Shown here piece by piece: positions 42,191 to 52,903 of a stretch of DNA of 64,000 bases. Source of the stretch: Erythroxylum novogranatense (taxonomy: Eukaryota; Streptophyta; Magnoliopsida; Malpighiales; Erythroxylaceae); contig CM057235.1 of assembly GCA_029891385.1 (NCBI GenBank), positions 7,559,001 through 7,623,000 of the forward strand, in the 5' to 3' direction. Under the pieces are notes generated by a model. That model saw only the letters and a program-made list of their open reading frames with translations. It did not search any database and was not told the origin of the DNA. Both the position numbers and the translations under genes were made by a program. How positions within the stretch are numbered: the first letter of the stretch is position 1; every line of letters starts with the position of its first letter.

Positions 42191-42828
42191 GGTCTTGTTT
42201 GGCAATAAGCAGATTGCATTAGCTCTGTTAGATGATAACTAATTTGATTACCAAATTATATTAGTTGTTTATTATAAATGTTTAGTAAAATTTACTATTT
42301 AGTATTAATTGTTTATGTGTAAAATGACTTATGAAGATATAAATTTAAAAAAATTATAAAGGTATGAATATTATATATCTTAATATTTCGTTGAACATTC
42401 TTATAGAAATTTAGATTTTAGATATTTAATTTTACAAAATTAAATTTATAATTATAATAATAATAAAGAACTAATAATAATAATAATAATTATTATCATC
42501 ATCATTATCATCATCGTGATGATGATGATATATCCAAACATAAATTATAATTGTAATTAGGCATAAATTGGCTTGCAAAAATTAATTAATGTATAACTTT
42601 GTTTATTTAGAAAGGTATAATTGATTTTTCGTGATTAATATCAGCTTTTCTAAATTCGGTCTTTTGATACACATGAGCTAATTTTTTATATTGTTAACAA
42701 ACAAAACTTTTAGCTGTTTGAAATAAACGGCTGAAAGGCATGAATCAGTTAATTCTTAGTTGATATTAGCTGATTCATTGGTCAGTCACCATAAGAATTA
42801 GTTGATTCATTAGTCACCAAACGCAGTC
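42191..42828. mobile_element. Tourist-like MITE, copy 1, TSD TAA
   Basis: It begins GGTCTTGTTTGGCAA and ends CACCAAACGCAGTC; reversed, the end reads GACTGCGTTTGGTGA, sharing the GTTTGG core of PIF/Harbinger Tourist termini. TAA occurs on both sides (42188-42190 and 42829-42831). Its first 270 bases closely match those of copy 2 (TGTTTAGTAAAATT, TTAGTATTA, AATATTATATAT, ATTTAGATTTTAGATATTTA). It has no transposase. Confidence 0.75.
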
Positions 42829-42831
42829 TAA

Positions 42832-43143
42832 GGTCCTGTTTGACAATCAGCTGATAGCTGATAGTTGATAGCTGATTCTATCAGCTGTTAGCTGATAGTT
42901 GATTATATCAGCGGATTTGACCAGCGGATTGTATTAGCTGTTTGTTAAAGATGTTTAGTAAAATTAGCTGTTTAGTATTAGCTGTTTAAGTATAGAATGA
43001 CTTAAAAGGACATGATTTTAAAAAATATAAGAATATAAATATTATATATTTAAGTATTTCAATGAATATTCTTATAAGAATTTAGATTTTAGATATTTAA
43101 TTCTACAAAAATTAAGTTTATAACTCTAATAAAAACATAAAAC

Positions 43144-43207
<64 letters not shown>

Positions 43208-43278
43208 TCTTTATTATTATTAGTATTAATATAATAATAATAAGAATAATAATAATAATAATAATAATACTAATATTA

Positions 43279-43318
<40 letters not shown>

Positions 43319-43648
43319 CAACAAAAGAAGGAGAATGAAAGAATAATATAATAATATTATTATTATCATTTATTAACAACAAAAAAAAGCAACAAAGAAG
43401 GAAAAGATTTGGAATGTCTGGAGACTTTGAAATGAGAAGTGAGGTGCGAAAGTATGGGATATTTTGGAGATTTGGTTGAGAAAAAAGAGATTGAGGGTGT
43501 GCTGGTTAAAAAATAGCTGATTGGGTTGAATCAACCAATCTAATCAGCTATTTATCAAACAAACTTATGGAATCTTTTTTAAAGTCAACTAGTTAAAATA
43601 AATTGACCAGCTAAAAAAGAGCTGATAAGTTCTTTACCAAACACACCC
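42832..43648. mobile_element. Tourist-like MITE, copy 2, TSD TAA
   Basis: It begins GGTCCTGTTTGACAATCAGC and ends TACCAAACACACCC (reversed GGGTGTGTTTGGTAA). TAA flanks it at 42829-42831 and 43649-43651, the left TAA being shared with copy 1. The subterminal region is rich in CAGCTGATAGC-type words. The centre is expanded by an AAT/ATT repeat. Confidence 0.8.
43147..43320. repeat. AAT/ATT microsatellite inside MITE copy 2
   Basis: About 20 AAT units, then TTATTATT, more AAT and finally ATT units make a partly palindromic tract. The minus-strand open frame rich in Ile, Asn and Tyr is an artefact of it. Copy 1 has only a short AAT/ATC version at 42450-42530. Confidence 0.95.
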
Positions 43649-43651
43649 TAA

Positions 43652-45739
43652 ATGTGGAACAAGTAGCTTATTTTGTTGGAGACAATATAGTGCCCTTTGC
43701 ATACTTAATAGTGTGTTCAAGTGTACTCACAAAAATAGAACACTTTTACATTCATTTTTTTTTTTTACGGAACTATTTATAAAGAAAAGGTCCAAGTGCC
43801 AAGTACCCTGGTGATAGTTGAGGTGTTGAGATTTGGGATTTCCCTTCTTGGGGTTTATAGGTCAAGGGCTGTCTACAAGCAATGGAAGTCTTTCTTACAA
43901 AATGAGTGACGCTGGATCTAAACTTGCCTCTTGTTCCATGACGACGCTGTTATCTTCCGCATGAAGTAGAGTAAGCTTTAGGGGAGCAGATTGTGATGTT
44001 AAGTCAATTTAAATGACTTAAACTCCAATGTTTCGGCGTATCCGTTTGTTACAGTAGTGTGATCAGTGTTTTTATTTCCTCTCTGAAAGATGAAAAAGCC
44101 GCATTTAATTCAAGAAAATGTAGAGTACAACTAAACCAGAACCTGAAAAGATTGGAACAAGGTGAATGGAGTAAAAACAAAGCTAAAGCAAAAAACTATA
44201 GCTGAACAACAGAATCTAAAAGTGAAATATAACAAAACCCATAAAACTTAGGGCAGGTAGGAGGAGAATAATAAACCCTAAAACTCCTCAGTGTGCCGTC
44301 TCATATTGGATTTAGCATTGTAATCAATTATGATCTAGAGTTGAGAAATGGTTTAGTTGGTGGCCAGCTCTGTGCTTATATTTAGATGAACCTCATCAGC
44401 ACAATTTATCCCTCTAATATATCTAAATGTGCTCTAATTGAACACTTGAAATTCATTTTGGAAAATCCCCCTATTCTCTTTCGCGATATTACATATATTT
44501 CATACTTAAAAGAGTTAGTTTTAAGACTATTAAGTTGTCTTCGTAAGCATATCTCATCTGCTTAACCCACGCTACAAACATGGACCACTCTACATGAACT
44601 CAATGCTTGTGTTAGAAGTGTCTAACTTATCCTCAAAAACTTGCTCAAGAGGAGGTGGTTTGCACATTATTATAAATTCTTGAATACTCTTATAACTGTC
44701 TGATATGAGATTCCTGACACACCTCCTTCAGTCTAGAGTAGGATTGGACATCTGATGGATATATTGGGTAAAGGGATATAACCGGACACCGCCCCAACCC
44801 ATCGAGACAAACTGACTTGGCTCTAATACCATGTTAGAAGTACCTAACTCATCCCTAAAAAGCTAGCTCAAGAAGAGGAGGTTTGCATATTATTATAAAT
44901 TCTTGAATACTCTTCCATGTTAGAAGTACCTAACTCATCCTCAAAAGCTAGCTTAAGAGGAGGAGGTTTGCACATTATTGTAAATTCTTGAATACTCTTA
45001 TAGCTGTCCGATGTGGGATTCCTGACAGTTTGGGTCTTGAATAAGTTAAACATTAATTGAATAAGAGGCGATTTAACATTTCAAGAACTTTGATTATAGA
45101 GTTTACATTGGATGTTAGTTGATTTTTTTTAATATGTCCAACTTTTTTTACTGGAATTGGTGATGAGCCATACTAGATTTGTCCAAATTGCTTTTTGCAC
45201 AAATGCCTGGAATAAGTTCAAACAAGATTTGTCAATAAATCCTTTATAGTTGTATTTTTTCCACATTATTTTTTAAATTTAAAGAAAATTGTACTAATAA
45301 GTAATAAAATAAAAACTCACGAAAGAATTGTCAACTTACAAGTCACAAAAAGGAATACAAAGTCTCACTGAATAAACAACTTAAGCCTATGGATATAAAT
45401 TCTAGCTTAAAAAATCTTCCTGAATACTATGTTTCTGGTTTATAGGTTTCATCTGTTGCTTGTTAGTTGAGTAATTTGATCACATTATAGCTTGATATTT
45501 ATTTTGTCAGTAATAGCTATTTTGTTGACACCTCTTTCAATTTTAAGAAAGTTCAAAAAAGATTTCGGTTGGACAAACTTCTCACATTACAATTGAGATG
45601 TATCCCTTTAGCCAAATTTCTCTGTGATCCAATTATATGTAAGTATGAGCATTGAAGCTAAATATATTTCTTTTTTACGAAAACTCTATTATTTTTTTCT
45701 CTCCATATCCCTATTAAGCAAGTTTTATATTTAATGATA
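43652..45739. other. AT-rich spacer with a thrice-repeated segment
   Basis: No coding or terminal-repeat signal of a known element. A unit starting TGTTAGAAGT(G/A)(T/C)CTAAC and running to TTCTTGAATACTCTT occurs at 44611-44692, 44833-44913 and 44919-45000. The first and third copies are followed by ATA(A/G)CTGTC(T/C)GAT(A/G)TG and GATTCCTGACA. Such phrases recur in plant genomes, but I cannot assign them to a class. Confidence 0.6.
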
Positions 45740-46656
45740 AAGCTCTCAATACCCGTAAGCATACAAATTATATCTTGTAGTATAAGAGGTTATCGCTCCC
45801 GCAAAGATTATGCAATAGCTAACAGTTTGAACCTAGCTTTGTCTAAGGTAACACAAAATTGATTTGAATAAAATTTAATTAAAATAAATTAAAACAAATG
45901 ATAAAGTAAAGCAAATAAGCAAATAAACAATGAGCTGCTAATGAAATTTAGCATTTTAATCAAGATAGAATGCTTAGGACTTATTCTTTCCTTATTTTGA
46001 TTCCTTTAATCTTATTGATGAAATTATATATTTGATCCTAGATTTTCTAAGGTATTTATTATTGTCTTTCAAGATATAATCAATTAACCCCTAATTGAAT
46101 TCGAAATTTCCATTTCTGCATTCTCTCGATTCACAAAACTTTGCCTAACTTATTGAATTAGATCTGAAACTATTTACTGGATAATTAATTTCTCAAGTAA
46201 GATCTCTCTTCGAATGATTGTTAATTTGATAATTGTGGGTCTATTAAACTGCCAACTCTCGTTGTACAATATAACACTGATTACTTTTGACTCACTCTCT
46301 CGATTTTTTGTCAAGTTTAAACATAAATAATTATCACAAACATCCAATATCTATTGAAATTAACAGTAATCAAAGTCACAAAATAATTCTAAAATAAATC
46401 TTAAAATGAAATTTAGAATTCCATAGTCATGTTTAACATCTTAGAATTCAGATTACACATCAAGTATAATGAAAGAACTAAATGAAAAGAAGAAAAACTC
46501 TATTGAGTTTGCCACTTTGCTTGGCTCCAAAAATTTAGAATAAATAATTTTGGGTTTTAACTAATAAAATATGAATAATCCTACCTAAATGTGTGATAAA
46601 ATAACTGAATGGAATAAGTTTAGGAGGATATAAGATGTAATATTTTATACTTATCA
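45740..46656 (-). repeat. 3' LTR of the third Athila/Tat-like relic
   Basis: It shares TATCTTGTAGTATAAGAGGTTAT, TATGCAATAG(C/A)TAA, TTTGAACCTA and AAGAAAAACTCTATTGA (with small changes) with the right copy. It ends ACTTATCA immediately before the reversed purine tract. Confidence 0.7.
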
Positions 46657-46700
46657 AACTCCCCCACACTTAGCTTTTGGTCGTCCTCGGGAAAACATCA
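46657..46700 (-). other. decayed hairpin module and purine tract
   Basis: On the minus strand it reads CCCGAGGACGACC, then AAAAGCTAAGTGTGGGGGAGTT up to the LTR. The AGGA loop and the CG closing pairs remain, as do outer TTTT/AAAA pairs, but the middle of the stem is mutated. Confidence 0.65.
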
Positions 46701-47320
46701 AACTTAAGTTCATAGACCCAAAAATATTTACTCAATTCTCATATTTTCCAAGAATACATAATCATAAACATAGATGAATGAATTTCAAAAATTATAGCAA
46801 GAGCTTAACATTACAAGCTTTTGCTCATGATCAATCAACATTCAATCCCTTCAAAAACTAAGCAATCTAAGGGCAAACTTGAAAAATGTGTTTAACTAAA
46901 ATATATCCATAGGTATACTGAATATCATTCATGATCATGTCATTCCATAACTTTGCATATCATTTTATTTCTCCACCATTAAGGTTCACATGCAAAATAG
47001 GGACAAGGACTATTGTAGTGGCCAATGAAGAATGTGTTCTTCTTTGGAAGTTGTTTTTAAGTTTTTGAGTTGTATATGACAATATGAGACAGTTTGTATT
47101 TTGTTTAATGGTTTGTAATAACCTTATTACAGGATGTGTTTAGGGCATATATTTTGGTAAGTTCATTATATATGAAGTACAGTTTACAACAACATTTAAT
47201 GATATGTAATGTATGTTTGCTTGAGTTGCTGAAATGCATGTTTGGTATGATTTGGATGATTTTGGTTCTCTTTTGTGTGACACTTGCATATCCTCCTAGG
47301 GGTATGTGGGTGTTACATGT

Positions 47321-47540
47321 CCAGGAAGGCACACATCAACTGCTCCCATGTCGTGATGCTAGTTGGGTTTAAGGAATAATACCACACCTTGGCTCTATCC
47401 TTTAGTGTGAAAGGAAAAAGCTTCAACCTAACATCTGCCAAAATACCATTACATTAGAAGGTACCAAATACACTAAATGAAATTTGGGATCTTCATTAGG
47501 CAACCCATAGAACAACATGTTGATTTATAACATATTCAGC
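47321..47540 (-). pseudogene. gag: gag core fragment of the third Athila/Tat-like relic
   Basis: The minus strand reads ILADVRLKLFPFTLKDRAKV, then WYYSLNPTSITTWEQLMCAF. This is the conserved gag block of Athila/Tat elements (family form LFPFSLKDKAKTWLNSLPPGSITTWDELVQKFL). A stop occurs upstream, near 47505-47515. The N- and C-terminal parts are not readable. Confidence 0.82.
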
Positions 47541-47860
47541 AATGCTAGTTTGATTTTGAATGGTGTGGCTGACACCAGTGATCGAGTGATACCTTGTTGT
47601 GTTGCATTGAACCTTGGTCTCATTAAATCCATAAGGATTCTCCACTAGTCTTCGTGATTATATTCTTCTGCCATTATTCTTTCTATTTCTTCTTGGCATC
47701 TCGCTCTTCAAATTTCTCTTTCTTATCTTGTGATGTCAAGAGCTAAAGTGTCTTCGATCTTTCTTGAAATCCGAGTAATTTTTGTGTTGATGCAACCCTA
47801 AGGACATAAGAATGAAAAAAATTCCTTAGATCAATGGATTCAAATAGTCCTAATGTTAAA

Positions 47861-47878
47861 TCTCCAGCAATGGCATCA
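47861..47878 (-). other. tRNA-Asp-type primer binding site, decayed, minus strand
   Basis: Reversed, it reads TGATGCCATTGCTGGAGA, differing from TGGCGCCGTTGCCGGGGA at five of 18 positions, all transitions. It lies directly beside the right LTR, as a primer site should. Confidence 0.72.
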
Positions 47879-47879
47879 A

Positions 47880-48562
47880 AATAAAACTCTCCATAACCGC
47901 AAGTATATGGATTGTATCTTGTAATATAAGAGGTTATTATTCCATTGAGGATTATACAATAGATAATAATTTGAACCTAACTTTTTCTAAGAACCCATAT
48001 TACATATCAAAGATAAAGAAAGAACTAAAGGAAAAGAAGAAAAACTCTATTGAAGCCTTGATCTAGAAAGTTAGAATTCCTAGACCTCTTTTGATCTTAT
48101 CACGTTTGTCCCACCTTTTGATGTTGGTTGCTGCATTTTTTGGCGTGTTTCACGTTCTTATATAGTGTATTAGGGTCTTAAGGTCTTGTCTATAATTTTA
48201 TTCCTCTTTGTTCAGTTCCAAAAATAACCCCAAACCTTAAAATAGATGAACAAATTTACAACTAGAAACCTTCTAGCATAATCTTGCCTCCAACTTATTC
48301 CTCTTTAGCATGATCGTGTTCCATGGAGAGCGATTGCATTATACTTCTAGCTTCCTCCATATTATTTGTTATTTAATCTTTTGATTTCCAACACTCACAA
48401 ACACATTAACCACCTCATGAAACATAAAGTTAAGGTTGAATTCATGCTTTGAACCACACAAACACTTAGAATATAAACAAATACACGTAATGACATAGTT
48501 CTAAACTTATGAATAGGATGATCATATAAGAAACACTTAAAAACACACTAAAATACCTATCA
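47880..48562 (-). repeat. 5' LTR of the third Athila/Tat-like relic
   Basis: It starts at ACTCTCCATAACCGCAAG after the primer site and ends AAAATACCTATCA, comparable with the end of the fragment at 49754 (ACACAATTATCA). It contains a weakened CATGATCGTG word near 48310. Confidence 0.65.
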
Positions 48563-48609
48563 AAATACACTATAATTTATACCTATGAATCATATAGATG
48601 CAATAACTT

Positions 48610-48910
48610 ATAAACATTTTAAAGATGGCTAGATCACTTTTGTTTTGATACTTGACATCCAATGAACAATTTATAACCTGATCCATATGCCATATTGGAG
48701 ATAACAGTTACACCATTTAAGCATATTTAGCTAGATAGGATAAGATAAAAGTGCAATGAAAAAATAGATGTTCAAGGTATTTAGGAACAAATTTACAAAG
48801 GACACACAAACCACTGAGATAGTAGTTGTTGGAGTAGTGTCTTGGAAAGAAAATGTATTTACATATAACCTAATCTTCTTCTAATTACTTTTCTAATGAA
48901 AATATTTATT
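48610..48910 (-). pseudogene. LINE reverse-transcriptase zinc-binding (zf-RVT) fragment
   Basis: The minus strand reads WFVCPLCKFVPKYLEHLFFH and then CTF, the C-x2-C-x(n)-EHLFF-C pattern of the zf-RVT domain at the end of plant L1 ORF2. A second possible Cys-rich region is absent. Stops follow. This is probably the 3' part of the same LINE whose endonuclease lies at 49880-50420; the polymerase between them is missing. Confidence 0.65.
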
Positions 48911-49144
48911 ATTAATAAACCAAGAGAGTTTGATTTTATTTGTATGAGCATTATATATCAAGTCATAAGGTACTAAGATTCTTTTGTAAGTACTAATATT
49001 GAATCAACAACTGAAGGTTCACAAATAACTCAAACAACAAACCCTTAAAAATTATTTTAGCTAATCATAATGTCATTAACATCCCCAACAACCAAACAAT
49101 CTATGATAAATATGTTAGAAGAGAAAAAAATTAAAATAAGAAAT

Positions 49145-49754
49145 AGACCGGGTGAGCTCCTCCTCGTCTTTGCCCGAATCTAGAAAATTTGGATGACAAG
49201 ATGCTCTCTGCTCAATTGGGAATGAAAACCTTGATTCTCCACCTATCTCTAGGCTCTCAATCTGTCTTTTATCTCCTGGAGGCTAGTTTCCACCACCCTC
49301 TTCAGCCTTAGGGATTTGCGATATTATTTATCATAAGACCCTAAAAAAAAGTCAAACCTGTGTGATTCCTTAGGTTAAGCATCCGACGATCGTGGAAATT
49401 ATCCTTGTGCTTCCTATGAACATAGGTGATTGTGATAGAAACTTTCTCCATAGATTTCCCACGATCGTGGGAAACATGCCCTTTCCTACGGTTATAGGTT
49501 CTTGTTCTTCAGCAGCTTCACTTCTCTTCTCTTTTCTTGATCCCTAGCTTAATCACAAAGGTGTCTACCCTCCATTCTTACATCAAAATGATCAACTCTT
49601 GACCTAAACTAACTTCAAACACAAAAGAACAACTATGAAGATCAAACTAAACAAAAACACACAAAGTAAGTCTTAAAATACAATAAAACTAACTTATTAT
49701 GCAAGAAACACATGCCAAATACTTAGAAAAACACACACTAATACACAATTATCA
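49145..49754 (-). repeat. additional Athila/Tat-like LTR fragment with CGATCGTGG words
   Basis: The segment ends AACACACACTAATACACAAT then TATCA, resembling the end of the LTR at 48562. It contains CCGACGATCGTGG and CCCACGATCGTGGG at 49385-49475, a word shared with 32935-33145. It separates two LINE fragments. Confidence 0.5.
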
Positions 49755-49879
49755 ATTAGTCCCTTAACAAAATTTCTCATAATAAATCAATCTCCTTGTT
49801 GCTTGTTTAAATAAGTGAAGGACTTACCACTGTAGTTTAAATAAAAGGCTTTAGTATTTCCTAAATATGTTTTAAAGTC

Positions 49880-50420
49880 ATCATCTGTTTACTTAGACAT
49901 TAGCTTTAAACTTGCGACTTCTTGAGCAAATAGAATGCAATCGAAATCACCCAAAATAACCAAGGATCATTTTTGGAAGTACAAAAAGCCTTTAAGTCTC
50001 TCTAAAATTGTAATTTTTAAAAAGCCAAATTAGCAACATAAATCAAGGTGACATTGATAACCTTTTTTACTTTAGTATAAACAAATTTGAGATTCAAGAG
50101 GGAATTAGTGTGTTAGTTATGGATAATCTTAATGACATCAAGATTGATAGTTCTCCCATTATAATGTGTTGAGTAACAAGAAATTATCCCCTATTTGTTA
50201 CCAAGAAACCATATTCTTCTTTAATTTTGGTTTCCAACTAGATAATCATAGTGGGAATTATCTCGAAGAGTAAAATTCTCTACTTTCTTCATTGATATGC
50301 TGACTTGATTAAGATAGGAAAAACTGAAATTGAAATTGAGCTTCATTTTTAATTATTATCCCTTTTGGGGTTCTCCTTATATTACATAAAATGTTCTCTA
50401 TTACATGAGTCTCCTTTGGA
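49880..50420 (-). pseudogene. LINE ORF2 endonuclease fragment
   Basis: The minus strand reads VINVTLIYVANLAF and, after stops, RDLKAF, then SKNDPWLFWVISIAF. These match the family blocks WRDL-F and PWLVLGDFN of the APE-type endonuclease; a frame slip hides GDFDCILFAQEVASL, which is readable one frame over. Upstream it gives NFTLRDNSHYDYLVG. Highly decayed. Confidence 0.6.
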
Positions 50421-50429
50421 CTTTCATTT

Positions 50430-50724
50430 TAGTTTCTCTCCTCTAATGTTGAGAGGGATCAGAAGCAGAAGTAAAGATTACTTGATCTACATTTTTACTT
50501 ATTTTAAGCATGTTTGAGTTCAAAGTATCAACAATCTCTTATAATAAATGAATAATAACGGGACTAGGATGGTTAAGAGAGTTCTTAGTAGGGGAAGAGG
50601 AAGTAGGAGGAAATAATGCTACCTCTTTTGGAAAAGAAGAGTTGGTAACACCTAAAATGTCAGTAATCCGAGAAAAGGAGGGAGTACTAATTGTTAGAAT
50701 GGAGAAAGGTAAATGAGAGGGAGT
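50430..50724 (-). pseudogene. probable LINE ORF1 tail, interrupted by the CACTA element
   Basis: A Ser/Pro-rich minus-strand frame (FSRITDILGVTNSSFPKEVA and similar) lies just upstream of the endonuclease, where the ORF1 C-terminus belongs. It is cut by the CACTA insertion at 50725. Sequence continuing at 54505-54690 may be its N-terminal side. There is no domain to confirm this. Confidence 0.4.
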
Positions 50725-50734
50725 CACTACAAGA

Positions 50735-51110
50735 AAACAAGCATTCTACGATGTTTTTAAAATGTCACAAAATGTCCAAAAAACGTCGCAAAATGTATTC
50801 TGTGATGTTTTAAAAAATGTCACAAAAAACGTCGCGAAATGTGCGTAGGTAAAAGCTTTCCGCGACGTTTTATGTAAAACGTCACTAAAAGTTTGCACAT
50901 TCCGCGACGTTTATAAAAACATCATTAAAAGTGTACACATTCCGCATCGTTTATAGAAAACATCGTAAATTGTCTAACATTCCGCGACGTTTTTAAAACG
51001 TCACAAAATATAAGAGAATCCGCGACGTTTTTTTGGAAACGTCGCAAAATGTCTTTGTGACATTTTTAAAAACGTCACGGATTGTCTTTTGTGACGTTTT
51101 TAGAGTTATT
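50735..51110. repeat. left subterminal repeats of the CACTA element
   Basis: Words GCGACGTTTT, AAAACGTC, ACGTCGC and CpG-decayed forms (GTGATGTTTT, AAATGTCAC) recur every 15-30 bases in both orientations. Confidence 0.9.
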
Positions 51111-51494
51111 TTCTTTCAATTATTAATTTTTTATTTTTCAAAATAATTTAAATTAGAAAATTTTTATTTTTCAAAATAATTTAAATTTAATAATTTTCAA
51201 ATTTAATAATTTTTAAAATAACAATTTTTTAAATCTTATTTGTTTAATAACTATTCAATATTATTTATAAATTTTATTTAATAATTCTTTAATTTTTAAT
51301 ATATCATTAATTTTAATAATTATTCATGTATTATTTAATTACAATTCACAAACAAGACATAATACACTGATTAATATCAAAACTAAAGGATGAAATATTT
51401 GATATTTTGGAAAAAAAATGGAGATACCAAATTAAGGCAGCCCAAATATCGAGTCATTGATCAAGATACTAATATAAGAACATAAACATTCTTG

Positions 51495-51687
51495 TATCTA
51501 TGAAGTTCACTAAATAATCGAAGTCCACGGACATTCTATTAAGTATTGGCATGTGAAGTTTTCTATTGTCTTCCTCTAACTTATTTACTCTGTTTCTTGA
51601 ATCTGCAAGCGTCCTTTCAGTTTGTGTAGGCTTGGCTAAAATATCTTCCTTTTCTCTCTTTGATGCCTCTGTTATTTTGTCTGCATC
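51495..51687 (-). pseudogene. captured golgin (GRIP/GRAB coiled-coil) exon
   Basis: After a good 3' splice site (TGCTTCTTTCAG, AG at 51689-51688) the minus strand reads DADKITEASKREKEDILA, then ADSRNRVNKLEEDNRKL and LNRMSVDFDYLV. I recognise the end of the coiled coil and the start of the GRAB region of plant golgin candidates (family form LADSRNRVSKLEEDN, then LNRMSVDSDFLVDRR). In the host gene this protein tethers vesicles at the Golgi. Only this one exon is seen; the frame runs into intron-like sequence after DYLV. The assignment rests on memory of the family. Confidence 0.7.
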
Positions 51688-51906
51688 CTGAAAGAAGCAA
51701 AGGCTTGTTACATTATACATACATGTTATACCTTAACAGCATTAATTCATGAAAAGTAAAAGACACAAGAGCAAGCCACGTCAGACCAATACATATTACG
51801 TTAAGCAAACAGTTAAATTCCTTATACATTAATTCTTGAAAAATTAAAAATTAATTAGATACACAGTCTCATTTAATAAATATTTGTAAATGAACTATGT
51901 ACTCAC

Positions 51907-52006
51907 CTATTTCGAATGCTCTTCTTCTTTTACGCCAGCCACAACCTTAAAGTTTTAGAGCTTTAAGGAATTTATGATGCTCTTCTTCTGTCCATTTTTC
52001 CCTTAG
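51907..52006 (-). pseudogene. captured CCA1/RVE-type MYB exon
   Basis: The 100-bp exon has an acceptor (TTAACAG, AG at 52008-52007) and a donor (GGTGAGT, GT at 51906-51905). It reads [18 protein letters not shown], then with one-base indels GCGWRK and EEH. This is the first half of the single MYB repeat of CCA1/LHY/REVEILLE clock factors (family form [31 protein letters not shown]). The exon break after the EEHIG region fits that gene family. The DNA-recognition helix (SHAQKFF) is not included. A stop and two indels disable it. Confidence 0.78.
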
Positions 52007-52070
52007 CTGTTAAGCTTATTCAGTTATAATTAAAATTGAGTGGATATCGACTGTTGTAAGGAATCCTCAC

Positions 52071-52159
52071 CCATGAAGATCAAGACATCGAAATAAGCAT
52101 GTCAATCCTCCCGAGAATTTCCTCCCCCATTTTTCCACGACGGACATGTTCATCGAATA
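52071..52159 (-). pseudogene. TON2: captured TON2/FASS exon, second piece
   Basis: The acceptor is AAATTAG (AG at 52161-52160) and the donor is GGTGAGG at 52070. The exon reads, with a split Val codon, FDEHVRRGKMG, then after a one-base slip GNSRE and a degraded YFDVLIF. It follows directly on the exon at 52565-52666, whose last codon is split as G and TA to complete Val. In the host gene this is part of the regulatory B'' subunit of protein phosphatase 2A that acts in preprophase-band and cortical microtubule organisation. The frame slip and a TGA make it non-functional. Confidence 0.85.
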
Positions 52160-52564
52160 CTAATTTGGGAATGAAATGAAAATAATGAAATAAGAAAACA
52201 AAACTGAAGGGGAGACATCTCCAAAAGTGTAAGAAAAGAAAATCAAGCACCTGAGGAAAGCACAACACCATAGTACTGTGTCCAACATATAATGATCTGA
52301 ATTAACATATTTTCAGAACCAAAAATTCAATTGGTATGCTCAATAATGTAATGCAAGAAAAAAGATGATGAGTAATCGCAAGAAAAAGCAACACAACCAC
52401 AGAAATTTGGACTAGTTTATTGTGCAGCTGCTGTGGAATAGGTGAAAATCTTATCATGGACAGACACCTATAATGACTTACTGCTAAACTGAAAATGTTG
52501 GCAAACTTAACACAATAAGACATGAATGTTTTATAAAAGCATGGCAAGTGAAACTTTCTCCAAC

Positions 52565-52666
52565 CTCTTTCAATAAAAATGTCAGTCAGTGTTCCATCAG
52601 CATATTCTCGAAGCTCTTGCTTGCTCAATGTTCCATTCATATCTTTATCAAGGGCAAGGAACATAT
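52565..52666 (-). pseudogene. TON2: captured TON2/FASS exon with EF-hand loop
   Basis: The exon of 102 bp reads MFLALDKDMNGTLSKQELRE, then YADGTLTDIFIER, with acceptor TCTGTAG and donor GAGGTTGG. DKDMNGTLSKQE is a calcium-binding EF-hand loop. The string is nearly identical, as remembered, to plant TON2/FASS (DMFLALDKDM-G-L-KQEL-EYADGTLTEIFIER). Exon phase matches the next captured exon at 52159-52071. It is undamaged in itself. About 400 bp of retained intron separates the two. Confidence 0.9.
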
Positions 52667-52903
52667 CTACAGAAGAACCATGATTCACTTAGATATACAA
52701 TGTAAATGTAATGTTATTAACTAAATAGGCTGATCTGCAATTTCACAATTTCCATGATGCACAGTCACTGTTTATGAATATGAACAAAAGTTCATGTGTC
52801 TGGATTGTGCACTTAAGAGCCCCTTCACCCGAAAAGATAGAACAAAGAATAAAAAAAGAAAGGAAGAAGCAAATAGGAGAAACCTTTAGCTGATTGAGCT
52901 ATA

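Larger units (their letters stand above)
45740..48562 (-). mobile_element. third Athila/Tat-like relic, minus strand
   Basis: Two direct LTR copies (45740-46656 and 47880-48562) flank about 1.2 kb. Left LTR and interior meet at the reversed purine tract (ACTCCCCCACACTTAG). The right LTR is preceded by a reversed tRNA-Asp-like primer site. The interior holds a gag fragment only, so this is another non-autonomous or deleted member. A short insertion-like segment of about 300 bp (47014-47317, ending GTGGGTGTTACA, like a gypsy LTR end) separates gag from the 3' region. Confidence 0.72.

Noticed and set aside
43089..43382. Minus-strand frame of Ile, Asn and Tyr runs
   Set aside because: Translation of the AAT/ATT microsatellite.
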